A stretch of 64,000 nucleotides of DNA from Patiria pectinifera (GCA_029964075.1 CM057144.1:8765281-8829280), one strand, 5' to 3'; positions 35,415 through 48,810 are shown, counted from the first letter of the stretch. Made by a program: numbers and translations. Notes: generated from the letters alone by a model not told the origin.

Positions 35415-37388
35415 GGGCAATTCCACGGTAACGGAAGGACGTTTTCACTCATTAAACAAAATTTCAAATGTGTGTATCACAGACACTGTTCATAGTTACA
35501 GCAAACAAATGTCACAATTGTATTGCTATAATGCTTCTTTCATTTTCCACACTTTTTGGGGGCATGAATGCCTCCCGTTTATGAATTATGAATATTAATG
35601 AGGTCGGTAACGGAAGGACGGTAAAACGGACAAGGGTTTTCCAACTTACTCACGTTTTGCAAAAACTCTGTGAATTTTATGGGGCAATTATATTTTAAAG
35701 GTAGAAAATGGAATCCCTGAAGCTTTATCTATACTATACCGCCTTTCATTTGACTTAAAGTGTTTCAGTTATATAATTACAACGTTTTAAGCAGATTATA
35801 ATTTGGTAACGGAAGGACGGTAACGGAAGGACAAAAGGTTTACTCAATTATAGCATGAAAAAAATGTGAATTTACACTAATTATACAAGTGAAACAAATT
35901 GCTTAAATGTGTAACTGAATGTGAAATCAACAATATGCAGACCTGGCATAAATAATTATACCCAAGAAACTATTGAGATAAAGATAGAAGCCTGCTAATT
36001 AATGATAACAAAAGAAAAACGAAAACAACCCAAAACACATAATTCACGAACACAGGACTACTACAGAAATAGACTTCAAACCCATCACCTCAATCCTTAA
36101 AAGTTTAAATACACAGTATTTGAACTCTTGAGTATATTGGTTACATGTTCACCAACAACTTTTAATAATAATACCGGTAGGTTCAAAGGTTTACCTAAAG
36201 GGTGGGGGGGGGGCGACCAGCCTACATGTACATTTAAGGTCAAAACATCTACCGGTAGAACTGATGGCTTCAGTTAGGTGTTGCTTTTAATTGAACTCTA
36301 AAATCAATGTTTGAAATCAAATTACAATGATTTAGAGTAGTAACAATTAATTTATAAACATCCAAACTGAAGTTGTTAACTTGGGCATAATTTGTCAAAG
36401 ACTGTACCTCACATGTCTTACACATGTAAATTGAATGAAAGTGCCCCAAAGTACCGGTACTTTCTACCATCTCATTTTTGACTTAATTTGCTTCTGGAAT
36501 GGCTTCACAGAATTTGTATCTTTCTCTATTGTCCATGAATGCTGATGGCAGCAACTTTATGATTTGATTTTCTGCAACAACTCCATACATGTACAAGTAC
36601 TGGTACATCGGCATATATGTACATGTACATTGTACATGTTGTACATGCCTGTGCCTTCAAATTGTAATAACACCTTGCCCTGCTTATCCCGCTTTTGTGA
36701 AGGTGGGTCACATGAATGTCCTTTCAGTGCTCATTATACATGCATGTATTTGCAGTGATTTTCATTTTTCAAACATGAGCGCAAATGTCGTAACATTTGA
36801 TAAAAATACGATTTGTCCTTCCGATACCGTCTTTCCGTTACCAATTTGGTAACGGAAGGACGTGATTTAATTAATTGTAATTAAAAAACGAGAAGTACAG
36901 CAGTGTCAGTTATAATGTCATATTGAAGGCCTACATAAAATTGCTTTGCACAATAACTTTCAATGCATTCATACTGCAAGTTTTAAAAATAAATTAAAAA
37001 TATGTATTTTTTCGGTAACGGAAGGACATTTTCGAAGGCTGAAATATTATAAGTCACTGAAGCGAAACAAATTACGCAAAATGTTAAAAACAAGTTTTAG
37101 TCGGTTTTTCAAGACCAATACTTTCTCATGACAGAAACTGATGGCATTAGTACATATTTTTGTGTGTCTATTGGTAGAATACTTTCATATCACTATTAAT
37201 CACATTTTTAGGATTAAAACAGGATTATTACATAATCCTATTTTTTGGTACCGAAATGTATAAAAAATTAAATTCCGACTTCAAATCTTGAAAATATAGA
37301 CTTTTAGCTTTCATTTGATGCCAAATTTGTTTAAGTCACATGTATTTGAATTTTTTGGTGTCATGTCCACTTTGGTGTGGAATTGCCC
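35415..37388. mobile_element. 1974-bp TIR element, GGGCAATTCCAC ends
   Basis: Ends GGGCAATTCCAC and its inverse GTGGAATTGCCC, flanked by atta on both sides (35411-35414, 37389-37392). The host phrase rejoins exactly across it: ggattttgcctactaataac-atta-tctgacttcccgccaagtt is the expected CRE-unit sequence. GGTAACGGAAGGAC recurs at 35432, 35606, 35804, 35819, 36837 (inverted at about 36816) and 37014, and looks like subterminal and internal protein-binding sites. No transposase frame recognised. Confidence 0.8.
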
Positions 37389-37392
37389 ATTA

Positions 37393-38672
37393 TCTGACTT
37401 CCCGCCAAGTTTTATGACGATCCCAGCAGCCCTTGTGTTTGAAAAGAATGTCATCCTTAATTAGCCAAGTTCATGATCAAATTTGTCCAAAAAGACAGAA
37501 ACAGTTAAAGTGAGCAGAAATCATTTTATCCTTACGATACCAATTTGATTCGGCACAATATTGAAGTGAACTTTTAGATTTATGGTTAAATATTTAATTC
37601 TTCGACATTTAACTTTTTTTTCTAAAGCTGTTGAGAAACGCTGTTTTTATGTACTTTCATACATGTAATAGAAGTCTCAATTATTAAAATTGTTTGAAAT
37701 ATACATTGAATTTTAAACAGGAAAAATGTTCGAATTCATGTACATGTAGTTTTTGTTGAAATTGCTGAGTGTTCTTTATCATGTCTCACATTTTACTGTT
37801 CAAATTCTGCAATATCCCATACAACAACCCCAATGGAAAAGGAAAAATACAAGTAATGCTGACAAATATAAGAAAGTGACGCCACATATTTATTGCCTAA
37901 ATTTTGACAGATTTAGGTTTGGGCATGGCAAACTGAACCTCCACAGTTTCGCTTTACAATGTATGTATGACCAGTATTTACTCGGTTTGAAAGTCTCTGC
38001 ATAATTGTCTTTGTAACTTTCTGTCTCAAATTGTGTTCTTGCTCACTTCAATTTTAAAATCAGGTCAAAGAACACAATTAATTCTTTAGAGTCATTTGTA
38101 TAATATTTGATATTTCTCACGCGAATCTTATATCTTGCAACACTCTGAGGCTCCGCTATGGAGCAATATTCGCCACAAAATAATAGGATCCAGAAAATTA
38201 AATAAAAAAACATGACATTCATAACAAATACATCAACAGAGCACGGAACTTGAGCCCGTTAAAGTTATGTACCGCCCTCCTTAGACGAGAATGATGAATG
38301 CTGGAGAAAGCTCGTAACAATGGGTGCATTCGTTCACGTGGTGAGCAAAATTTTTCAGCGGGCTGCGTACAATTTTTCCATTGCCAATTGACGTGCGATT
38401 ACGACCGCATGTTGCATCAACTGCGTGCCCCCGATATTTTGTAGAGGATGTATTTCAAATGATTAAGTGAGGAATACAAATACTATTTAATTCTACAAAT
38501 TGAACACAAGTGTACGTTTGGAAGATCATAAAATTAATCCTAAAATGTGTAATAACTACCGATCTGCAGAAGATTCTCCTGCAAGATGGATTTTGTATCA
38601 AATCAAGTTCCCTCCATAACACGTCACATGCCCCATGATGACGTCATCATAACAATACTTGGCAGTAATCAT
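37393..38672. other. Outer block continued; mostly unrecognised
   Basis: 37393-37450 and 38590-38672 are CRE-family sequence. 37450-38590 between them shows no termini, ORF or repeat that I can name, and probably represents another insertion. Confidence 0.4.
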
Positions 38673-41002
38673 TGGCTGTTTCTTTTGCCGAAACAGCCTT
38701 TGTTTTCGTTAAGATTTTTATTTTTTTTTATTTTTTATTTTTGGCTGTTTCGACACTTTTGCCGAAACAGCCTTTGTTTTCGTTAAGATTTTTATTTCTA
38801 TTTTTTTTTTTTTTTTTCCCAGTCATTTTCCCCATAGCATTTAAACACGTTTTTTTGTTACCGGCACTTTGGGCACTAAAATCAATCCAATTGAATTTAT
38901 ACTAGGCACACACTTAGACCAGCATCTGAAGTTGTGTGTTGAACATTGACATCATCATGACGTCATCGACTACTTTATCATAGATTTTTGAATATTTAAT
39001 TTTTCCCATGGACTTTGTACACAGAAATAAAAAAAAAATTGTCGACTTTCAAAGGGCATTTTGGACTCTTTGCCAGTAATTCATTTGCACCAATCTTTGT
39101 CCAAGCAAAGACCCTAATTCAAACACCATTGTGTTTTATAGGCAATTAAATTGTGACACTTTTAATATTTAAAAATGCATAAGAAATCAACCGTACGCGT
39201 CCGCAGCATTCTGTTACCGGCAAGTGGTAGAGTAGGTTGAGGTCTTTATTTCATTCAGTGTGTGAAATCACGTAACCCTTGCTTCCGGTCGAAAAAGGCG
39301 AAAACCGGAAGTGGCTTATTATTTGAAAATGGTAATAGATATGAACTTGCTTTTAACGGTGTTAGTCTTTTGGCTAAAACTATTCTTCAAATCATCTACC
39401 AATGACGTCATGCAAACTTCGAGCGCCCTCTAGCGACAGGTTGAAAATTAGCAAAAATGTATTTTGAATAGATGTCTGTGGCGAAGTTTGTCGGAATCGC
39501 CTAAATACCGGTATTGGTGTATATAATGACCTTGACCCACTTCAGACGTGTGCGAAGTTTTTTTGGCGAATGACGACAACAGACCGGAAGTTATAATAAA
39601 AAGACCCTTTTTTCATTTGAAAATTCCTGAAAAATCAACCATGGCAGTTTTTATGTTAGTTTTTACTTTAATTGTCAATTTAAGGGTAGGTCTAAAACAT
39701 TTCAAAGCTTCGAGGTAATAAGCGAACTCGTACATGCCCTGCCCACGCTTAAAACTTCAGGCTGACAATACCTCTGCTCTAAAACATGCACAGAACGTCT
39801 ATATACATACACGTACGTTACGCACATGCATGTACATGTACATCGTATGTCAGTCAGCCTGCAGAGCACGTGTTGCCGAGGGCAAATCCTGTCCACATCA
39901 CAGTGACCGTTTTAGCCGATTTTCGGCTAACTTTGACAGATTTTATGTTCATGCATGCGCACAGTCAGGGACGTAAAATAAAAAATTATAATGCCGAAAT
40001 GCCCTATGTTACGTATTTAAAGGTGCAGTTTTTCTGCAGTGGGATTTTCCACAAGTCTTTTCCTATACAACACTGATATCTTACTGAGTAGTTCTGAACT
40101 TCAGCCGAGAATTACTATGAGAAGGAAAGAGAAATCGTATTTTTTTTCGCGCTGTCATTCGATTGAACATATTCCTTAGGGTCAGAATATCAAGTAATAT
40201 TTCATAAAAATGTTTCAGTTCAAAGACAAATTACAAATTTAAAGGTGCAATGTTTCTGCAGTGGTTTTTTTTTTTAGCCCGTTAACTTTGTACATACGTG
40301 TTAGCCCATTGACTTTGTACACGTTTTCAAGCCACCAATTCTATAACTTGGCGATCTGGAATCGTCATCAATGCTACAGCATGGAGGAAGGAATAGAGCC
40401 AAGGAAGACCCTCATACAAAACTTATGCCAAGACTATGACGTCATGATGACATCATCACCTAATTTTTTTTTATTGATTTTTGAAAATTTACGTGCATAT
40501 TATGAAGTCCTATATCTACAGAACTGTAAGTCAGATTGGGTTGAAACTTGGTATGTGGCTAGACCAGGATGTGTTATAGGTAAAGAAAAAATTTAGGTGG
40601 TCGAGACCTGAACATGATTTTTGCGGGAATTGATAGAATTATCGAGTGTCTTCATTTTTAAAATATGTGCAAATAAATCACGTGACCCTTTCTTCTGGTT
40701 GAAACCGGAAGTGCTTTGTAATTTAAAATTGGTGAAAGGCGCGAACTTGCTTTCAACGAGCTCTGGCTAAGTTGTTCTTTACCATAATATTATAGTAATA
40801 GATGAAACTTTATGTGACGTCATCATGACGTCATCACGTGAGATGTGACGTCATAATTCAAAGCCCTATGCGAATGGAATCACATATTATATGCCAACAT
40901 TTATTAAACAGAACTACACATCCTTCGTTGATGGAACACATGTCACATGTCACAAAAAGCTACCGAAACAGCCCTATGTTTGTCCACAAACATATGTCTA
41001 GT
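38673..41002 (+). repeat. 2.2-kb unit 1
   Basis: First unit. Only this one retains the 5' hairpins. Ends at CTAGT (40998-41002). Confidence 0.85.
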
Positions 41003-43225
41003 TTTCTTTTTCAGTCATTTTGCCCATAGCATTTGTACACGTTTTTTTGTTACCGGCACTTTGGGCACTAAAATCAATCCGATTGACTTTATACTTGGCA
41101 CACACTTAGACCAGAACCTGAAGTTGTGTGCCGAACATTGACGTCATGGTGACGTCATCGACGAATTTATTATAGAATTTTGAATATTTAATTTTTCCCA
41201 TAGACTTTGTACACAGAAATAAAAAAAATTGTCGATTTTCAAAGGGCATTTTGGACTCTTTGCCAGTAATTCATTTGCACCAATCTTGGTCCAAGCAAAG
41301 ACCCTAATTCAAACACCATTGTGTAATGATGACGTCGTGATGACGTCATCCGGTGTGTTTTATAGGCAATTAAATTGTGACACTTTTAATATTTAAAAAT
41401 GCATAAGAAATCAACCGTATGCGTCCGCAGCATTCTGTTACCGGCAAATGGTAGAGTAGGTTGAGGTCTTTATTTCATTCAGTGTGCGTGAAATCACGTG
41501 ACCCTTGCTTCCGGTCGAAAAAGGCCAAAACCAGAAGTGGCTTATTATTTGAAAATGGTAATAGATATGAACTTGCTTTTAACGGTGTTAGTCTTTTGGC
41601 TAAAAGTATTCTTCAAATCATCTACCAATGACGTCATGCAAACTTCGAGCGCCCTCTAGCGACAGGTTGAAAATTAGCAAAAATGTATTTTGAATAGATG
41701 TCTGTGGCGAAGTTTGTCGGAATCGCCTAAATATTGGTGTATATGATGACCTTGACCCACTTAAGACGTGTGCGAAGTTTTAGGCGAATGACGACAACAG
41801 ACCGGAAGTTATAATAAAAAGACCCTTTTTCATTTGAAAATTCCTGAAAAATCAACCATGGCAGTTTTTATGTTAGTTTTTACTTTAATTGTCAATTTAA
41901 GGGTAGGTCTAAAACATTTCAAAGCTTCGAAGTAATAAGCGAACTCGTACATGCCCTGCCCACGCTTAAAACTTCAGGCTGACAATACCTCTGCTCTAAA
42001 ACATGCACAGAACGTCTATATACATACACGTACGTTACGCACATGCATGTACATGTACATCGTATGTCAGTCAGCCTGCAGAGCACATGTGGCCGAGGGC
42101 AAATCCTGTCCACATCACAGTGACCGTTTTAGCCGATTTTCGGCTAACTTTGACAGATTTTATGTTCATGCATGCGCACAGTCAGGGACGTATAATAAAA
42201 AATTATAATGCCGAAATGCCCTATGTTACGTATTTAAAGGTGCAGTTTTTCTGCAGTGGGATTTTCCACAAGTCTTTTCCTATACAACACTGATATCTTA
42301 CTGAGTAGTTCTGAACTTCAGCCGAGAATTACTATGAGAAGGAAAGAGAAATCGTATTTTTTTTTCGCGCTGTCATTCGATTGAACAAATTCCTTAGGGT
42401 CAGAATATCAAGTAATATTTCATAAAAATGTTTCAGTTCAAAGACAAATTACAAATTTAAAGGTGCAATGTTTCTGCAGTGGTTTTTTTTTTTAGCCCGT
42501 TCATTAACTTTGTACATACGTGTTAGCCCATTGACTTTGTACACGTTTTCAAGCCACCATTTCTATAACTTGGCGATCTGGAATCGTCATCAATGCTACA
42601 GCATGGAGGAAGGAATAGAGCCAAGGAAGACCCTCATACAAAACTTATGCCAAGACTATGACGTCATGATGACGTCATCACCTAATTTTTTTTATTGATT
42701 TTTGAAAATTTACTTGCATATTATGAAGTCCTATATCTACAGAACTGTAAGTCAGATTGGGTTGAAACTTGGTATGTGGCTAGACCGGGATGTGTTATAG
42801 GTAAAGAAAAAATTTAGGTGGTCGAGACCTGAACATGATTTTTGCGGGAATTGATAGAATTATCGAGTGTCTTCATTTTTAAAATATGTGCAAATAAATC
42901 ACGTGACCCTTTCTTCTGGTTGAAACCGGAAGTGCTTTGTAATTTAAAATTGGTGAAAGGCGCGAACTTGCTTTCAACGAGCTCTGGCTAAGTTGTTCTT
43001 TACCATAATATTATAGTAATAGATGAAACTTTATGTGACGTCATCATGACGTCATCACGTGAGATGTGACGTCATAATTCAAAGCCCTATGCGAATGGAA
43101 TCACATATTATATGCCAACATTTATTATAAACAGAACTACACATCCTTCGTTGATGGAACACATGTCACATGTCACAAAAAGCTACCGAAACAGCCCTAT
43201 GTTTGTCCACAAACATATGTCTAGT
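41003..43225 (+). repeat. 2.2-kb unit 2
   Basis: 2223 bp. Begins TTTCTTTTTCAGTCATTTTG and ends CTAGT. Contains nine TGACGTCA octamers by my count. Very close to unit 3. Confidence 0.9.
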
Positions 43226-45452
43226 TTTCTTTTTCAGTCATTTTGCCCATAGCATTTGTACACGTTTTTTTGTTACCGGCACTTTGGGCACTAAAATCAA
43301 TCCGATTGACTTTATACTTGGCACACACTTAGACCAGAACCTGAAGTTGTGTGCCGAACATTGACGTCATGGTGACGTCATCGACGAATTTATTATAGAA
43401 TTTTGAATATTTAATTTTTCCCATAGACTTTGTACACAGAAATAAAAAAAATTGTCGATTTTCAAAGGGCATTTTGGACTCTTTGCCAGTAATTCATTTG
43501 CACCAATCTTTGTCCAAGCAAAGACCCTAATTCAAACACCATTGTGTAATGATGACGTCGTGATGACGTCATCCGGTGTGTTTTATAGGCAATTAAATTG
43601 TGACACTTTTAATATTTAAAAATGCATAAGAAATCAACCGTATGCGTCCGCAGCATTCTGTTACCGGCAAATGGTAGAGTAGGTTGAGGTCTTTATTTCA
43701 TTCAGTGTGCGTGAAATCACGTGACCCTTGCTTCCGGTCGAAAAAGGCCAAAACCAGAAGTGGCTTATTATTTGAAAATGGTAATAGATATGAACTTGCT
43801 TTTAACGGTGTTAGTCTTTTGGCTAAAAGTATTCTTCAAATCATCTACCAATGACGTCATGCAAACTTCGAGCGCCCTCTAGCGACAGGTTGAAAATTAG
43901 CAAAAATGTATTTTGAATAGATGTCTGTGGCGAAGTTTGTCGGAATCGCCTAAATATTGGTGTATATGATGACCTTGACCCACTTAAGACGTGTGCGAAG
44001 TTTTAGGCGAATGACGACAACAGACTGGAAGTTATAATAAAAAGACCCTTTTTCATTTGAAAATTCCTGAAAAATCAACCATGGCAGTTTTTATGTTAGT
44101 TTTTACTTTAATTGTCAATTTAAGGGTAGGTCTAAAACATTTCAAAGCTTCGAGGTAATAAGCGAACTCGTACATGCCCTGCCCACGCTTAAAACTTCAG
44201 GCTGACAATACCTCTGCTCTAAAACATGCACAGAACGTCTATATACATACACGTACGTTACGCACATGCATGTACATGTACATCGTATGTCAGTCAGCCT
44301 GCAGAGCACATGTGGCCGAGGGCAAATCCTGTCCACATCACAGTGACCGTTTTAGCCGATTTTCGGCTAACTTTGACAGATTTTATGTTCATGCATGCGC
44401 ACAGTCAGGGACGTATAATAAAAAATTATAATGCCGAAATGCCCTATGTTACGTATTTAAAGGTGCAGTTTTTCTGCAGTGGGATTTTCCACAAGTCTTT
44501 TCCTATACAACACTGATATCTTACTGAGTAGTTCCGAACTTCAGCCGAGAATTACTATGAGAAGGAAAGAGAAATCGTATTTTTTTTCGCGCTGTCATTC
44601 GATTGAACATATTCCTTAGGGTCAGAATATCAAGTAATATTTCATAAAAATGTTTCAGTTCAAAGACAAATTACAAATTTAAAGGTGCAATGTTTCTGCA
44701 GTGGTTTTTTTTTTTAGCCCGTTCGTTAACTTTGTACATACGTGTTAGCCCATTGACTTTGTACACGTTTTCAAGCCACCATTTCTATAACTTGGCGATC
44801 TGGAATCGTCATCAATGCTTCAGCATGGAGGAAGGAATAGAGCCAAGGAAGACCCTCATACAAAACTTATGCCAAGACTATGACGTCATGATGACGTCAT
44901 CACCTAATTTTTTTTATTGATTTTTGAAAATTTACGTGCATATTATGAAGTCCTATATCTACAGAACTGTAAGTCTGATTGGGTTGAAACTTGGTATGTG
45001 GCTAGACCAGGATGTGTTATAGGTAAAGAAAAAATTTAGGTGGTCGAGACCTGAACATGATTTTTGCGGGAATTGATAGAATTATCGAGTGTCTTCATTT
45101 TTTAAATATGTGCAAATAAATCACGTGACCCTTTCTTCTGGTTGAAACCGGAAGTGCTTTGTAATTTAAAATTGGTGAAAGGCGCGAACTTCCTTTCAAC
45201 GATGTTTGCTCTGGCTAAGTTGTTCTTTACCATAATATTATAGTAATAGATGAAACTTTATGTGACGTCATCATGACGTCATCACGTGAGATGGGACGTC
45301 ATAATTCAAAGCCCTATGGGAATGGAATCACATATTATATGCCAACATTTATTATAAACAGAACTACACATCCTTCGTTGATGGAACACATGTCACATGT
45401 CACAAAAAGCTACCGAAACAGCCCTATGTTTGTCCACAAACATATGTCTAGT
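43226..45452 (+). repeat. 2.2-kb unit 3
   Basis: 2227 bp, differing from unit 2 by scattered single bases and 1-4-bp indels. Confidence 0.9.
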
Positions 45453-47754
45453 TTTCTTTTTCAGTCATTTTGCCCATAGCATTTGTACACGTTTTTTTGT
45501 TACCGGCACTTTGGGCACTAAAATCAATCCGATTGACTTTATACTTGGCACACACTTAGACCAGCACCTGAAGTTGTGTGCCGAACATTGACGTCATGGT
45601 GACGTCATCGACGAATTTATTATAGAATTTTGAATATTTAATTTTTCCCATAGACTTTGTACACAGAAATAAAAAAAATTGTCGACTTTCAAAGGGCATT
45701 TTGGACTCTTTGCCAGTAATTCATTTGCACCAATCTTTGTCCAAGCAAAGACCCTAATTCAAACACCATTGTGTAATGATGACGTCATGATGACGTCATC
45801 CGGTGTGTTTTATAGGCAATTAAATTGTGACACTTTTAATATTTAAAAATGCATAAGAAATCAACCGTACGCGTCCGCAGCATTCTGTTACCGGCAAGTG
45901 GTAGAGTAGGTTGAGGTCTTTATTTCATTCAGTGCGCGTGAAATCACGTGACCCTTGCTTCCGGTCGAAAAAGGCCAAAACCGGAAGTGGCTTATTATTT
46001 GAAAATGGTAATAGATATGAACTTGCTTTTAACGGTGTTAGTCTTTTGGCTAAAAGTATTCTTCAAATCATCTACCAATGACGTCATGCAAACTTCGAGC
46101 GCCCTCTAGCGACAGGTTGAAAATTAGCAAAAATGTATTTTGAATAGATGTCTGTGGCGAAGTTTGTCGGAATCGCCTAAATATTGGTGTATATGATGAC
46201 CTTGACCCACTTAAGACGTGTGCAAAGTTTTAGGCGAATGACGACAACAGACCGGAAGTTATAATAAAAAGACCCTTTTTCATTTGAAAATTCCTGAAAA
46301 ATCAACCATGGCAGTTTTTATGTTAGTTTTTACTTTAATTGTCAATTTAAGGGTAGGTCTAAAACATTTCAAAGCTTCGAGGTAATAAGCGAACTCGTAC
46401 ATGCCCTGCGCACGCTTAAAACTTCAGGCTGACAATACCTCTGCTCTAAAACATGCACAGAACGTCTATATGTACATGTATACACGTACGTTACGCACAT
46501 ACATCGTATGTCAGTCAGCCTGCAGAGCACGTGTTGCTGAGGTCAAATCCTGTCCACATCATAGTAACCGTTTTAGCCGATTTTGGGCTAACTTTGACAG
46601 ATTTTATGTTCATGCATGCGCACAGTCAGGGACGTATAATAAAAAATTATAATGCCGAAATGCCCTATGTTACGTATTTAAAGGTGCAGTTGAACATATT
46701 CCTAAGGGTCAGAATATCAAGTAATATTTCATAAAAATGTTTCAGTTCAAAGGCAAATTACAAATTAAAATTGCAATTTTTCTGCAGTGGGATTTTTTTT
46801 TAGCCCGTTCGTTAACTTTGTACACGTGTTAGCCCAATGACTTTGTACACGTTTTCAAGCCACCATTTCTATAACTTGGCGATCTGGAATCGTCATCAAT
46901 GTTACAGCCAAGGAAGACCCTCATACAAAACTTATGCCAAGACTATGACGTCATAATGACGTCATCACCTAATTTATGCTAAAGTCAATTTTCTTGATGA
47001 TATTAATCGGATTTAAGGTCAAAGCTATATGACAAATTCAAATGACGCAACGACTGCATGTAAGTTTGACTGCAAAAATTGAAGAAAAAAAAAAACGAAA
47101 AAAGGCTTAGAAATTGACCACAAGCGTGTGGCATGTGAAGAAAATTAAACTTTTTCCAAATATGGTGGGTAATACTAATACTGCCAAAACATCCCCTTCC
47201 AGTGCATGCTTCAGACACATGTGATTGCATTGGTTTTAAATACCGATCTTTGGCATTTCACCTTTTATTGACTTCCGCCAATGCCATCTTAGATTGCTCT
47301 CAGTTTCCTTTATTTTGTAAACACCCCTATACACTTATAATTGAGCACATTAATACGAACTAATCCCACATCGCCGGCTTCGAGGGGTAATGAATAAAAT
47401 AAATCACTACAAGGAAACTCTTTACAATTTATAACTGGGGAGAAACCTTGAATGAAGACCTGCTACAATTGGAGTTTTACGTAACATTAAATGGCCATTA
47501 TTCTGGTCTGTCTGCAGCACAATACTATCCAATTTGGTTGTGGTGATGATGAACCTCAGCCGCCATGTCGTATACATAAATCCAACTGACGTCATGATGA
47601 CGTCTTGACATGACATCTCACTCACATTAAAGCTGCATTTTCTACAGCCTATAAATCTACATTTGCATTTTGTTTTTACTACACCTGCATTACCTATCAG
47701 TCTGTAACATAATGCCGAAACAGCCCTATGTTTGTCCACAAACATATGTCTAGT
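45453..47754 (+). repeat. 2.2-kb unit 4, rearranged
   Basis: As units 2-3 up to about 46970, but with a deletion of about 120 bp at 46690. From about 46975 to 47700 it carries sequence absent from the other units. Ends with the shared hairpin and CTAGT. Confidence 0.85.
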
Positions 47755-48810
47755 TATTTTATTGTGGTTTTAGTCTATACCAAGTTTGAAGGAAATCGGA
47801 TGAATGAAAGTGTTAAATTTTGTAACCAGAATAAAATTGTAAATATATACAAAATCGTTAAAAAAAAAACGACCAAGGACATCATCGTGACGTCATTTCA
47901 GATTTTGTGTACTAGTACAATTGTCTACCCACCCACCAAGTTTCATGACGATCGGACATTCCTTTATATGTGTTTTGAAAAATCTCATTTTTGATGACGT
48001 CATAATGACGTCACACAATTTTCACACATTTGTGGAAATATCTGTTACCTAACAAACATAAATACAAAAAGAATGTTGAATGTTGAATTTAGCATATTGC
48101 ATTCATGAGATATGGCTTAAAGGTAAAAAACTTCAAAAATCGATATCAAATCACACGATGACATCATGATGACATACCGGTAGCCTCAATTTGTATCTAT
48201 TTAACACATCCCAGCCTACTGGTACCTACATACATGATGACGTCATAATCACGTCACCTCAAGTTTTACCTATAACACAGGTAGGTCTCCCTACCTGTAC
48301 ATACCGAGTTCCAACTCAATTGGACTTATACTTCTTTAGATATGGGGTCTTAAAGTTTCCACATTTAAGATAACGTCAGGTGACCCATGATGACGTAATC
48401 ATGACGTCACTCTTCGGGACACAAACTCACTACGGGGTCTTCACATAGTTTAGGTTTCATTAGAATACGACTTTGTTTAAGGTTCAAAATGGCCCGGTTA
48501 ACAAATGTGTACAAAGTCTATAGGATTTGGGGTGGAACAAAAAGACCAAATAAAACTAGAGGTCTGTGTCTGTTTCCAACAGAACATAGAGCTTTTCAGT
48601 ATTATGTTGTTTTTTTAAAGTGAGGTCATGTTTTTCTGTTTCGTGCAAAACTGTGTGCATTTACCTTTTGTCTAACAAACCTAATTCAAAAAGAATTTTG
48701 ATTTTGGAATAATGCGTTTGTGAGATACGACAAAAGTCTTCAAAATTAAAAAAAATATATAATATATACATAATCACAAGATGATGTCATGGTGACGTCA
48801 CCTCAATATT

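Larger units (their letters stand above)
38673..47754 (+). mobile_element. 9.1-kb nested, inverted four-unit element
   Basis: Inserted in the opposite orientation into a CRE unit: the host reads gcagtaatcat before and tattttattgtgg after, and the uninterrupted version, gtgctcattattttattgtgg, is at 48956-48976. The 5' end is TGGCTGTTTCTTTTGCCG with complement GAAACAGCC (38673-38698), repeated at 38743-38772. The 3' end is TGCCGAAACAGCC, hairpin TATGTTTGTCCACAAACATA, then CTAGT (47713-47754). It holds four direct units. These ends match those of the 22.3-kb block. No long ORF. Confidence 0.7.

Noticed and set aside
39734-46734. Near-identical 64-96-codon frames repeated about every 2.2 kb (39734/41951/44174/46401 and neighbours on both strands)
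   Set aside because: They recur only because the DNA unit is repeated. The fourth copy breaks them, frames overlap on both strands, and the peptides show no family features.
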